A stretch of 64,000 nucleotides of DNA from Ulota crispa (Eukaryota > Streptophyta > Bryopsida > Orthotrichales > Orthotrichaceae), in the NCBI GenBank assembly GCA_963920765.1, contig OY987250.1, positions 3,720,001 to 3,784,000 of the forward strand, given 5' to 3'. Below the pieces are notes generated by a model, which was not told the DNA's origin, did not search any database, and was given only the letters and a program-made list of their open reading frames with translations. Of the stretch, positions 34,212 through 47,300 are shown in pieces. The position numbers and the translations under genes are program-made. Positions within the stretch are counted from its first letter, which is position 1. Every line of letters starts with the position of its first letter.

Positions 34212-36126
34212 ATGGTGAAGACAAAACAAGAGGAGGAGGTAGCGGCCATAGCTCTTAGATTCATTCATCTAGGTATACCTAAAGATCCCGCAAAGAGACA
34301 ATTTTTGGAGCAGGATTTAAAGAAGATGGGATGCCATGGCTTGATCAAAGTACCTTGGAACATGAAAGATGAGGAGTTGGTAAGGGAACTGTTGTGAAAA
34401 CCCTTTGGTGAGTGGCATGGGAATATAAGAGCTAGTTCGGACAGCTAGATTAAGGAAGTTTGGATTGAGGTTTACAGTCTTGGCCAAGAAGATGAGGGAC
34501 TAGCAAGCCAGACCGCCAAGTTTTGCAAGGGGAAGTTCTCTAGTGTTGCCCATTCAAAGAACGGCTATTCTGTTACTGATTGCAGGACCCGGAGGGAGAT
34601 GCAAGTGTTGGAGTTCTTGGTCCCAATTCTACTTCCGAAACACCCAACCTATCTCACACTCACCTTTGCAAATACTATCTTTGGTTTGCTGTCAAGAGAG
34701 TGGAAAGTGAGTTAGGGAGTAGTGATCCGAGATCTACTGGACCGACTATTCCGGGCACTAGGAAACACCAAGCCATCTGAGATTAGCCATTTCCTTTCCA
34801 TCTCTATTCTTCTTTAGATCTGTTGAGGGATAGAGAACGACTAGAATACCAAATGGCAAAGGTGATGCAACAGCACAATATTACTCCAGAACCGGAACCA
34901 AAAGTGGAAGACAATGTAGAGGAATTAGAAGATGAGTCACCAGCTTTAGCGGTGATAGGGGAGATCTAAAGTAAAGGAAAGGAGCCCGCTGAGCATGCAA
35001 AACCCTCAGAGGAATTCAATCTTGTAATAACCGAGAAGAGTAAGGGCAATTTCATTACCGGAATTATAAAGGAATTGGAGGTAGTCCAGAAGGTGATACG
35101 CTGCCAGCAGGAGCACAACTGGAAGTTGTATAAACTATTGGGAGCCGCTTTGCAAGAAGCTTTGTTTAGAGAGGTGAAGAGTCTTGTTGAACTCAAAACC
35201 TTACAGCAAGTGAAGGTAGACAATTTGACCAGACAGGTAAAAGACCTGCAGATCACATTGAAGGAAAAGGCCAAAGAGGACAAAGCAGCTCGCAAAGCCA
35301 ACATCAGAATTGCCCGGCTTAGGCACTTTATGGGGAATTCGGGCAACATGGTGAACAAGACCAAGCTTAATGACGCTGAGGTGTTGTAAGCCAGAATGCA
35401 GGTGGGGGCCATGGTGGTGGGTGTTGTGGTCAAATATGAGGAGAAGATGGAAAGGATGCTATAGAAGATGATGACCATCTTGATTACTCTTTGACCCAGA
35501 CCGGATGCAAGCAAAGGTTCTGAGCAAGGTAAGGATGTTACACTTGCCCGGAGGTTACCTTCCCTCCAATCACCAAAGTTGACCACATCATAAGGGAAGG
35601 AGATAGTGAATTATTTGACCTTTGTTCAGTAACCCAACAAAATTGACTTGGGAACCGGAGGCAACGAGCCTACACTCGGATCCTAGGGCCAGAGTCAGGA
35701 CCTCACAACCTCAGTGGATCAAGGCGCAATAAAATTATCCAGTCTAATAAAGAGGAAGTTGACAGCAAAGAAGGCAAGGGAGTTGACCTCTCCAATCAAG
35801 ATTGACCTTTTGGGTGATTCTCCTTCAGAACCATCAGCAAGCAATGGAGAGACTTCATATTCATCTTATGGCTCGGAGAGTTTGGATTGATCTGGTGACA
35901 TTGAACCAGAAGCAATTTGGCTTGCCGAGCAAGGTACTTGAAAGAAGAAAGGAGCGGCTCCTGCCAAGGATAAGTCAGCGAGTAGTAGCTGGAGGCAACC
36001 AATGCAGAAGAAGGCGAGCATAACCCAGAAGAAGAAGGAAAAACACCTAGTAATACAGTGTTGGTAAAAGCTATAGAAACTAGGGTAAATAGAATGAAGT
36101 TTGTTAAACCCAAGGATACAAAGTAG
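34212..36126 (+). pseudogene. TE-associated ORF of unknown family
   Basis: Coding-like sequence continues across frames. It starts MVKTKQEEEVAAIALRFIH, with TGA near 34395 and TAG near 34447. A block follows around 34540-34780 with NGYSVTDCRTRREMQ, TIFGLLSREWKV and RLFRALGNTKPSEISHFL. That block resembles the N-terminal domain of plant transposon proteins, but I cannot name the family. A coiled coil runs at 35075-35389 (VDNLTRQVKDLQITLKE). A Ser/Glu-rich tail around 35770-36126 includes SPIKIDLLGDSPSEPSAS and ends ETRVNRMKFVKPKDTK, then TAG. No reverse transcriptase, integrase or transposase domain is visible. At least three stops and several frameshifts make it non-functional. Confidence 0.45.
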
Positions 36127-39100
36127 TTGTTTCTTGGTTAAATGAATGTAGACGCTTGGATCTGGGTTTATAGGTTTCAAGATCCGCTAATTGCAAAACT
36201 TTGTAATAAGGAAGGGAGACCACAACTTTTTGGATATGGGAATGACACTTGTCATTCGTTTATCAGTAGCTTTTCAAAAAAGGACTTTTAAGAGTTCTTC
36301 AATGATTAGCTATTACGGGCAGATTTGAGATTATTGCCTCGGGTGATGGGTAGTTGCAAGAAACACTTCACAATTTTGTCTCAAACACCCTTAACACTAG
36401 CAGTACTAAGTAGTACTATGAGCTTTTGAAATAACTTTTTTTTAAATAAAATAAAATGTGGATAATTTGTAAAGCACTTAAAATAGCTTATTTGTGAAAA
36501 TTCAGATTTAAAAAATATATATTCTAAAAGTTATGCACAAAAATAGAGGGACAAATATTACCCACAAAAAGACAATTTTCTTTTTGCTTTTTAGAAAATA
36601 GTAAAATCATTCAAAAAAATAAAATAAAAAATGGCCATTTTTGCTGTATTCAAGATATTTGTTTGGTGGAATTGCTTTTTTGGAGAAAATTGTATTCTTT
36701 CTCTAATCATTGACCAAAGGATGCCCACTTTGAGAGCATGTGGAAGGCAAAAATTTCACAATTTCCTAAAGCCCTTATATGGTTCCATGTAATGCTCTAT
36801 GATAAACCCTACAACCCTAATTTGTGGCATGAGATTTGCTGTTTTGGACCCAAAATAGTACTAAAAACCGCCAAAATGGCCAAGGTAGACACCTATTTGG
36901 GGCTTTTAAAAAATAGTAAAATAACTTAAAACAAACCACAAAAATTACGGAAGGTATGTCAATATGACATGTAACTTCCTCTGAAATTTCAGCTCAAAAG
37001 AACTTTCTAAGAAAAAGTTACAAGCCAAAAAGCACCCACAAGAGGTGAGGGGGACAAAAATAGTACAAGTGTTTTTTGCAATCCCCCTGATTTTGTATTC
37101 TCGATTCTCCTAATGCAAACAAAGTTTCAAAATTGTACTGTAGAAATATGAATTGATCACTTAGTGTGCTAGGTGTAATGAGAATGTAAGTGTTAGAGAA
37201 GAGAGAGAGAGAAGTAACCACTGGATCCTGTCTGATCCAGTTTCTGGAGTGAATTCAAGGTGGTTGAAAATTGTGTGTATTGAAGGGTAGTTCTTGCTTG
37301 GGTTTATGATCCGGGGACCCATGTGAAGAATAACCTTCTTTAAACTAGGTGCAATCCAAATAGCAATCCCAATGCATGCTAGTTGACAGCTGAAGAGGTT
37401 CCACTACAATCAGGAGTGATCGTAAACAAAAAAAATATGGATCCTCTAGTTATCTGATTACCAACTTAGCAAAGGGGACTGGGTCATGAAGGGTCTATTG
37501 TTATAGTAATTTGAGGGTGTAGGGGTTTCCTGCGTGACCTATTAGTTTGGATTTGTTTCCGGACTAGTTGTGAGGGAGTACTTGCATCTTGTTGTGTTTG
37601 TGTTCTTTGTGTTGATTTTGTGTTCAGTGACACTTCAATCACTCTAATCTCTCAAAGGGTAGGATTTCACGCAGCCTTCTTTAAGCTCAAATAGCGGAAT
37701 CCTCCGATATAGAGGCTAAACTTCTATAACTTGTTAATTATTGTGTAATCGGATTCAGAAGAGGTACAGGGTTTGGACACTCCTTGGATTCTCGATTGTT
37801 TGTGTGAACAGGAGAACATAATTAGGAGTCCAATCTGTTGATTAGAAAATTTCCAGTTATTTTTCCTGTGTGTGTGTGTTTGCAACTTACAAACATGATT
37901 TCTTCATCTTGTTATAGCTAATCTTTAGGATCTACAAACTAAATCTTTGTGGAACAAAAACAATTCATCTTCTTGGTGTTTTAAGTCACTTTTAATGCCA
38001 ACAGGAGGATAAGTACTTTCTTGTGCTACGACATTTGTTTAGAAAGTCAGAAAATTCCCTTATCATGGAAAAGTTCATAGGTTGATTTCCGATAGTTTCA
38101 AATTTCATTCGGCCCATTTCTCCATCTACAAGTGCACATTTGGCTAAATTTCCTACAAATAAAATTGTAACTTGGCTGATTTTCTAAAGCCATGTTTTTA
38201 TGGTTGGAAGCAAATCCGCCAACTTTCATATTTTTTGGCAATCCTCAAAAAAAGTTGGCTAACTTGTAACTAAGACTCAGTTCTCCACAGACATTGCTTG
38301 CCACCATGTCCCTATTGCTCAAATCAAATCTCTTGCAACGCTTGTACAACAATTTGATTTTTATCATCATTATTCTATTGACATGGACAACATGAATGCC
38401 TTCATAATTGTAGTTTGTAGCAAGACCAAAAAATTAGATCCAATACCTCAAAACAAGGCTTTAAATAAGGAGAGGTGATATATGGGGAGCTGAAGTGTTC
38501 ATGGGTTAATTTGGACACTTTTAATTTTGTTACTGCGTTGTGCGCACAGTTTGGAAAGTTGATTGAGCTCAATCAGCCAATATCTGACATTCTCTTGGGC
38601 TTGTGAGTGCTCAAATCTCCCCCTTAAGAAGTAAGCGCAAGCACAACTAGGTTCTAATAGAAATTGGGAAATGAGCTAAACGTGAAAGAATAGCAAGAGG
38701 GTGGGTTTCCAAGCAATGGATCTTCATAATGAGTTTACAACACACAATGATGAACAAAATAGGGTGTTGCTTAAGAAATTGAACATCTAAATGAAGGGGA
38801 TTAATCAAAATAAGGGGCGCAAGAGATCATACCTCGTCATGGGGTCCCACATATTCTACCGCTTAATCGTGAATGGCCTCCATTTGCCCTTGAATGCAAT
38901 GCTTGGGGATGTAAAAAAATTTGCATGTTACTCTATTCTATGGACAAATAATCACAACACATTAAAAGGGTTGGTGATCAACCCCCATAAACAGAGCGGC
39001 TTACCCTCTAGGTGCGTGACAAATAATCACAACATAACCCATGTACCGGGAAATGACTAGGGGTGGAGTTACTCACCTTTAAGTGACCCAAAATAGTATT

Positions 39101-39290
39101 TGAAGGTGCAAGGTCACCACTAATCTAGATAGTGGCCAAAAGATGACGGGTTCACTATCCCAAATACCAAACTTATGACGCAAATGAAAAATAACAAGAT
39201 GGAAATAATCCAAAGGAGTTTAGGAATCAATATTTAACCCCAACACTTAATGACTCTTGTGAAATATCCTCTTAAGCCAAAAAGTTGGTG
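36127..39290. other. No convincing gene
   Basis: AT-rich intergenic DNA. The 89-codon frame at 38791-39060 contains two copies of an AATAATCACAAC word but no recognised domain. Around 37.2-38.0 kb the base composition resembles a leader or LTR-like region (CT-rich, a short GT run at 37870), but no primer-binding site, polypurine tract or paired LTR was found. Confidence 0.35.
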
Positions 39291-39529
39291 AGAAATATTT
39301 ATGGCTTATGCTTTTATTTCCCTTCCGTCTTTTTCTCTCTTCTGTTTTGTAGTTCACCCTTGGAAATTGGGCCAGAAGGTCGGATTGATGGCATGCCTGG
39401 GCCAGCAGAGTCGAGGGTCGAAGAGGCCGAGAAGGAGCGATACCAAGATGCTGGGGATACTAGGGCGCCGGGTATGCCGGTCGCCGCGCTTGCAGTGGGG
39501 GGTCCTAGTGGCTGGCTGCTCGGAGGAGA

Positions 39530-40160
39530 ATGCTGAGGCTAGCAGCGCTGTTGATGGGATTCTAAGAGACTCATGAGCAAATTCTCAGAGGAAAATGCTG
39601 AGGCTTGCAGCGACTCTGATGGGGTTATCGAGGGACGCTGAGGCTAGCAAGCTATTGTTGAGGAGGTCTCAAGAGAACTAGTGAGCTGGTTCTCGAGGGA
39701 TGCTGAGATAGTTACCAAGCACTAATGGGATTCTGAGAGGTTCGTGAGCAAATTCTTGAGGAAATGCTGAGGCTAGCAAGTTGGGCTACTAGAATTTGAG
39801 AGACTCGTGAGCTAAATTCTTGAGGAAATACTAAGCTGGCGAGTTGCGGCTGATGGATTCTCGAGGGAACTAGTGAGCTGACTTTCAAGGGAGGCCAAGG
39901 CTAGCAAGCTGTCAAGGAGGGTCCTCAAGGGAACTAGTGAGCTGGTTCTCAGAGGAAATGCTGACCTAGCAAGCTGTTGATGGATTCTGAGAGACTCGTG
40001 AGCTAAATTCTCGAGGGAATTGCCAATGCTAGCAGCTACGGCTGATGGTTTTGACTTCTGAGAGATTCGTGAGCTGGTTCTCAGAGGGAACGCTGAGCTA
40101 GCAAGTTGCTGATGGATTCTAAGAGGTTTCATAAGCTGGTTCTCAGAGAGAATGCTAGTA
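39530..40160 (+). repeat. Imperfect ~80-100-bp tandem repeats, GC-richer
   Basis: Roughly seven diverged units built on GCTGATGG.ATTCT.GAGAG, then TCGTGAGCTAAATTCTCGAG, then GAAATGCTGAGGCTAGCAAG. Unit length varies. Open frames over it are repeat artefacts. It begins at the edge of a GC-richer patch at 39340-39530 that has no recognised gene. Confidence 0.8.
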
Positions 40161-40190
40161 GCGGCGGCTGATGGGGTGGCGGAAGCTAGA

Positions 40191-40260
40191 GCTCACCAAT
40201 AATTGGTCGGATGGGATTTCAAAAAAATCAAGGTTCCCATCCAACCAATTATTGATGAGC
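40191..40260. repeat. 26-bp perfect-length hairpin
   Basis: Left arm 40191-40216 (GCTCACCAATAATTGGTC...) and right arm 40235-40260 pair over 26 bp with two mismatches around an 18-nt loop. Both mismatches become G-U pairs in a minus-strand transcript. It could be a small inverted repeat or a foldback remnant. No flanking gene was found. Confidence 0.75.
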
Positions 40261-43200
40261 TACAATGAGCTTCATCCTCCACCCCCTCACATGGAAGGAT
40301 GCCCTTAGCTCACCAAAACCATGAACAATCAACAGTGATAAAAACACACATACTCTAGAAAGCTCTAAAAAATGCATATGAGGGAGATCACTCCCTCTTA
40401 CATTTTGCATACACCTGCAATGACTTTTTTAAATGGAGGCTATTGACCTTATCAAAAAGATTATAAGATATGGTATTTTTTTAAATAAAGGTAAATGTTA
40501 GTAATTAAGTGCACCATATTGGTACTTATAATTTTTCTAAGGGCTCATTTTAAGCTACCCTATATCACTTACAATCTTTTATTTTCCTTATACCCTAGTT
40601 GTTCCTTGTAAATCATTCTATTTGTTATATGCATTTTGTTTCCTAAGTTTAGTACTATCATGAAAATTTCTATTACTATAAGCCATTGTGTAATAACATA
40701 TACACAATTTCAATATAAGAAACCAAAGGCAAAGAAGAGCTGGTAGAAGCCTTGGTAATACACATGATAACATAAAAAACAATAGAATAGTATAATTTAT
40801 GTCGAAAAACACACTGAAAGATGGGAACATGTGCCCTCCATTGTTGTACATTTGTTATTCAAAGTTTGCCAATGAGTATGCAGCTCATAAGTGGGAAGTT
40901 TTTTCAAACAACTTGGACTTCCATTAGCTTCCCCAGAGCAATGAAGGCAAGTCCAGAAAGTAATACTAAAACCATTGGATATCCACTCCTCCAATGATGA
41001 CCAAGCTAGGTTGGTGACAACCATCCATCTACAAATTTTGGACAATAAAATGTACTTTCTATTCTTGTTGAATGAACCCTAAAGCCCATGGCTCCAAACC
41101 CTATACCCTAAGTACACGCTAGTCACTACTAACATTTTTCTTCCATGCTATTTTACATCTGCAACTTACATAATTCTATCAATTTTTGTCTACCCCATAT
41201 TATATATAATCATGTTTTCCACTACTCAACCACCTTATATTACAATACATGTAATTTTTTTACAAATTTTACCCAAAATTAATATAATGGACCCTATATT
41301 TTATTGCACGTAGTTTCTACTTTTTATGCAAGTGACCCCCCCCTAAGAAATGCATCAACAATTGTCCACCACTGCCATTGTGCATGCCACAATATAGTCA
41401 GGTGTATTGATCTACAAACTGCTTATTTGAGGCATTCAATTTTTTTGTGAAACATGAAGTATACTTGGTATGTTTTTGTCAAAAAATTACCACTATATGT
41501 CCCTATAACATTGAAAATCTCTATAGAAATAATTGTGATACTTATTTGGATATGCTTGTTGAAAGAATGACATGCGTATGGATGTTCTATACATATGTCG
41601 TCAATCAACTTTAAAAAATTCATCATTAGTTGTTTTTAATAAATTACCATGTAAAACCATAAAATTTCACTTTAAAAATTCACCACAAATGAAATTTTGC
41701 TTTTTTGAAATCAATATTTGGTATGCTTGATTGGGATTGCATAAGGATACATTGGTAATTTTTTGACAACAACATACCAATTAAACTCCATGCTTCACCA
41801 AAAAAATTTGAATGCCTAAAATAGGCAGTTTGTAAGATTAGCATACCCAAGTGTACATTTAGTGCCAATCCTCACTTGCATCCCAAGTTTGGATATGCAA
41901 GCCAATGTTTTTGTTATTGGCTCAATATAGCCTAAATTTGACTTTAAAAATGTGCTTCATTATCACTAAAAGAAATAAATGTGAAAAAGAGTGTCTCTAC
42001 AGCCAATGTTCACTTGTAATTGATAACCAAATGGCCAAGCCTTGATTTAGGACCATATATATACTCTCTTATTGGCATCACCAATCCAATCTCCCACCCA
42101 CCAAAATATACAAATGTCTTTATGACCACATACTTCATCTCTCACACTTTATTTGTAGTACTTTTTCAAAAGTTGTGACTAATACACTTCTTTTGTGCTA
42201 TTACTCCCTTAGCCATATGCTTAGCTTTGTAGTCTACAAGTATGGACACTTGTTTATATATGGTTTTTTAAGTTTTGCAATGTACTTACCTAAATAGTCT
42301 ATGAATATGGCCACCAATATATTGTTGCAAAATGTGTTGTATCACCTCCTTACTTCTGTAATAAAAAACCATTTTGTAATAATTAAAGTACCATTTGTAA
42401 CCAATATTTTGTCCAACTTTCTTCCTAAACAAAACATGCTTCATGCTTCTTAAAGTACTTTTTCCAAAAATAGCCACATAAGTGAATTACCATCAAAAAT
42501 CATTGCCAATATTTTCATAAGTAAAAATAAACCTTGATGCAGACCAAAAACCTTGATGTAGACCCTCCGCTACGCCTTCTAAAACTCTACAACTTTATCT
42601 TACACTTCAATATGGTACACAATAAGATAAAGTTCTAAGAAATGAAACGCGTTGACAACATTTCCATGATGTACTTGCAAAAGTGTTGACTAGGGTATTT
42701 ATGTAATTAGTAGAAACCGGTTTTTTATGCACAATCGCAAAGTATGTAAAACATGGTCACACACAAAGGATATCGAGAATCTTACTAAACTAGCCAGGGA
42801 GATTCAACGAACAACAACGGATTCTATCACTAGAAAAGAAGACATAGACGCACAAATGGCAACACAAAGTATATCACACTAATACCAGACTTCTTCAACT
42901 CCATGAAGAGTTTGACCTTCACTAGCCTAGTCCCTGCCACTAAGTGAAAGTTTGGAAACCCCCTCCATATTCACATCGCCACTAAGCACTCTTGGGTCTT
43001 GAGGGTGCTCACAGTCCTCGTAAGTACTCATTGACGATTCTTTGGAGTTTAGTGGCTGTGGCTTTCTGGCAAATCCGATGTTTGCTTGGCTAGGGAGCTA
43101 GCAATTTCATCCATCATTTTCCTCTTGGCAGCATTGATACTCCAAAATTGAGTTCTAGGGCGTATCCAATCGCATTCATATTGTGGATGAGGATACCAGT

Positions 43201-43295
43201 CTTGCTTGAGGGAGGCCAGGGAAAGACCGTCGAAGAGTCGACATCAAATATATCATAAACCACACATTAGAGGTCAAGCATTTTGAATATGCCCA
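40261..43295. other. No gene seen; weak coding-like minus segment at the end
   Basis: AT-rich. On the minus strand 43230-43060 reads coherently (QDWYPHPQYECDWIRPRTQF, then INAAKRKMMDEIASSLAKQ). I do not recognise it and it is soon interrupted by stops. It is the left flank of the CACTA insertion and does not resemble proline dehydrogenase, the right flank. Confidence 0.35.
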
Positions 43296-43326
43296 CACTA
43301 CAAGGAAAATGCCTTTTTATGACTAG
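43296..43326 (+). repeat. Left TIR of the CACTA element
   Basis: 31 bp starting CACTACAAGG and ending ATGACTAG. It pairs with 59928-59958 with two mismatches. Confidence 0.93.
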
Positions 43327-43619
43327 AGTAGTATGACTGTGTAGTCATATTTGGGTGAAATGGGCAATCCACTAGTCATTTGGTTTTGAGCTCCTAGTCA
43401 TAGTCATGCTCTAGTCATAACATTGTCAATGTGACTAAGATTTTTTGTGGACCTCAAGGGGAACGTCATTGGAAACAAGTTCTCAGGATTTTGTGAGTGG
43501 TTATGACTAGGTTTCTTGACTACATGATTGCCTCTAGTCATTTAACTTTTTGGGTGAGGAAGGGCCCAAGCCACATTGGGTTTAGGGACCTTGTAATTTA
43601 GGACTTTTCATTTATTTAG

Positions 43620-43860
43620 TGGGTTTGGAGTGGGCGCTTTAGGGGGTGGGGGTGGGGATTTAGGGGTCGTCTGGTTTAGGGACAACATTATGTGCATGTT
43701 TGGTTTATGCGTTACGGTATTGTACATATCAAAAATCTATGAGGTTTTGGGGTGTTCAGGGTTTAGGGGTTTGGTATCTTTAGATTTCATCAAGTTCAAG
43801 GTTCAGGGGTCTTATCTTTTCAGGGTTTAGGGGTTTAGGGTTTAGGGAGTATTTTGTATG
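43620..43860 (+). repeat. Telomere-like TTTAGGG tract in the CACTA left part
   Basis: Scattered GTTTAGGG words culminate at about 43818-43848 in three consecutive TTTAGGG-type units. The 66-codon open frame over it is a repeat artefact. The stretch from here to 44372 has no supported gene. Confidence 0.6.
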
Positions 43861-44372
43861 GTTATTCACATGGGCTTATACTTAAAGCTTGCTTGTCATC
43901 TATGGGTTGCACCCTATGGAATATTGACATTTGATTGATTTCCATTTACAACCTTTTACTTTCTCCCTCTACTTGTCATAAATTTAATTCTTGCTACTCA
44001 CAATGCTGGTTTGCTATGTAATATTTGTAAGTTCCAAGGCCCATTACATACATCTTGTGGAGCTCATCTCAACACTATGTTCTTGCTGCAAAAGACGGTT
44101 TGGGTTTAGCAAACCGGGTGCGGTCCAAGCTATTGGGTTTAATAATGGAAAGTGATACAACGTACACATGTGTGAAAAAACCCCTTATTGGGAGAAAAAT
44201 CCGAAAACCCGATGGGGGAAGAAAATTGGATGTATCTAATAGGAACTAAGTACGTGTACGTTCCTAATTTGATGTGAAGTGTTATATGGGATTGTAACCA
44301 TGTTCTTGCTATGGCAATATGGTTGCAAGCCCATGTAAATCATCTTGAAGTGCCTTGTCATTGGTGAATGGC

Positions 44373-47300
44373 TCATTCATAGTTGCTGTGAACATCCTTT
44401 TCGTGCGCTTCGTTGCATCCTTCATCAAAATTGCTTGCATCCCTTCTTCCCTCTTTGGCTCCCACTTCTTCATTTTCTTCTTTAGTATCTATTGTAGCTG
44501 CCATCTCTGCTCTCACTTCCTCGCTTATCAAGACCCTGCTTTCCGCCAAAGGATTTGCACTAGTACATGGCTGATGCATCTGTTCCTCTTGCGTTGTCTT
44601 TCCAAGGGCATCGCCATCACCAATGCTCAAGTGTTGAACTTCTTGGCTGTCATTCCATGCCCCCCCTATTCTCACACCTCTAGGCTCTGTATGCAAAACC
44701 ACCTTCCACCTCGCATTACCCAAGTCATCCAAAAAAAAACCTAATGTGCATGCAAGAGAAATGCAAATGAATCTGCAGAGCGGGAAATGAGACGCTCAAA
44801 CCTCACTATGGTAAACCCATACGCGTCTTTCTTCATTGTTGCATTAGGGCCTCATGTGTTCAATTTCACCCACAAGCAGTCCAACACGTTGATCTGAAAA
44901 TGGCCATAGTCAATGCCCAAAATTTGGTCTATCCACCCAATGTACTTCAAATCTGCAATTCTCATATTCTGGTCCCTGCGGCTTGATCGGCATGACTAAG
45001 AAAAAGAGGCTGATATGCCACTGTCACACGTACTCACGTCCGCCTCTGCAGATTGCATTTGGACGTGGTTCCCATACGCGTACATGGCGCGATATGACTT
45101 TGCATACATGGACAGTGGCTTTGTTAGCACCCGGATGTCCACATGCACTTCTTCTTGTGCTTGTATCTTCAACTCCATCGCCTGAGCCAGTCATGATCTA
45201 AATGTGACTTCTTCCATATCTGCAGGATGTGGGGTGGCCCTCCGCTTGTTCTCTTGCCAATGTTGCGCTCTTGCTATTCCTTGTGCTGCCATGTCCTGCA
45301 CATACTCACTAAAATTCCACGCACTAACTTCTGTTAATATGTTTGTTTTGCATTGACATTTTGAAAAGCGTTACTCCTAGTACTAACAATGACAATTACA
45401 TTCAAACTTGACTTCAAAGGAGTTATTTCCATTGAAGCAAAAAGCAAATGAAGAGGGGGTCACAGGGCATATGACTGCGTGCAGTCATAAATGGGTAGTC
45501 ATGAGTACAAAAATTGGACCCTTTGACTAGGGTGATGACTACAGGCAGTAGTATGACTATCACTAGTCATAGTTTGGGTTTATCCTTCACTACATGTAGT
45601 GAATGCCCTACTACAAGTCCTCAAATACAAAAATTCATGGTTTAGGTATATAAGGGCTTCATCATTTTACAAAACTTTGAAGGTGCAATATAGACTTGGA
45701 TATGATTGTAGGTGTTTGTAAACACATGCAAGCATGAAATCACTTACTCCCTAAACGGTTGGAGAGGCTTTGCGTTCTCTAGCACAAACTCGTGGATCCA
45801 ATCCTACATTGATGCGCTCAAGATTATACGCCGCTTGTTTCCTTCTGGCCTCTCGCTACTCATTGCAAGCTCTTCTTTGTCATCCCAAACTCTCCGTTCC
45901 GTGGCGCTGCAGTTCTGCATGTACTCCGTGCAAAATCCCAATGCCTCCTCCGTACTATATCCACCCACCATGGAACCTTTGGGTTGGGCTTGTTGTTTTA
46001 CATAGCCCTTCAGTACTTTCAAATATCATTCCATAGGATACATCCACCTTGTGTGAACCGGTCCGCATATATCCAATTGCTGTACCAAGTGGATTAGTAA
46101 GTGCGTCATGACGTCAAAGAGCGCCGGTGGAAATACTTTCTCCAACATGCACATTGCTTCACCACTCTCCTCTAGCAACGCTAGCATCAACAAAGGGTCT
46201 ACAGATTTTGCGCATAGCTACACAAATATACGGCTCACTTTCATAATGGCCAATCTAACGTCTCCATTCAGCAACGTCTTCATGCATAGTGGCAATATTT
46301 GCTATAGTAGAATGTGATGGTCATGAGACTTTAGGCCCTTTAACTCCCCATCCATGGTGACTCTCTTTGCCAACTGCCCAACGTAGTTTGTTGGCGTCTT
46401 CAAGGTTTGCAAGATATCTAGGAATGTATTCTTCTCCGCCCTAGTCAGTACGTACGGTGCAATTGGTAACACCATGAATCCAGGTGCCTTCCCCGGCATT
46501 GGGTGAAGATGAGGCCTAATCTTAGCCTCCTATATGTCCAAACAAACCTTCAAAGTGTCCTTGGATCCCCAAATGGTCTTCAATATATTCTCACACAAGT
46601 TCTTCTCGCAGTGCACGGGGTCCAGCATGTGTCTAATCAAAAGACCCTATTAAAGCAACTATGTCTCATTAGTACCACCGCATGGTACAATTGGAAAGAT
46701 ATTATGTAGTAATGTTCAAGCAACATATCCAACATGACATTATCTTTAAATTCAAACCTTAGACAATTGTCCTATGCATAAACATTGTTTAGTCATCCAC
46801 AGAATTTACAATTCTCAAGTAAATTATTTTTTACAATGAGCACTATCATTGTTTATGGATTTAGGGTTTAGAGTCATTTGGATGGAGTACATGTATTTAG
46901 GTAGTCATATCATCCATATAATTGACTCCTTGTAGTCATGGTATCCAAAACTATGACTCTTGGTAGTCATTATTATTAGGGATATGACTACGGCAAGTCA
47001 TTGAGTGATCCTCCAGTCATTCCCACCAACAATGCTATTGGTTCTAGTCACTTGCATATATTGTTGGCACTTGTGGCAATTATAATCTATAATTTTATGG
47101 TTGTCACTAGTCAGCCAAGTTCTCTACTTCATTGATGGTGACACTCTTGTGGATGCATAAGTTATTGTTCCTCTCCATGTGCCACAAGTGAACTATTAAT
47201 ATGATGACATGTTAAAGCAAAAGGTGTATTGTGCACTTATTATACATTGTCATCTTCAGCAATGTGTTCAAGAATTACCTCCCAATATGGAAGGCGGTAG

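Noticed and set aside
36127-38100. LTR retrotransposon
   Set aside because: Leader-like composition only. No paired LTRs, primer-binding site, polypurine tract, reverse transcriptase or integrase motif was found.
43630-43830. Glycine-rich 66-codon frame
   Set aside because: It overlaps the telomere-like TTTAGGG tract. Composition explains it.
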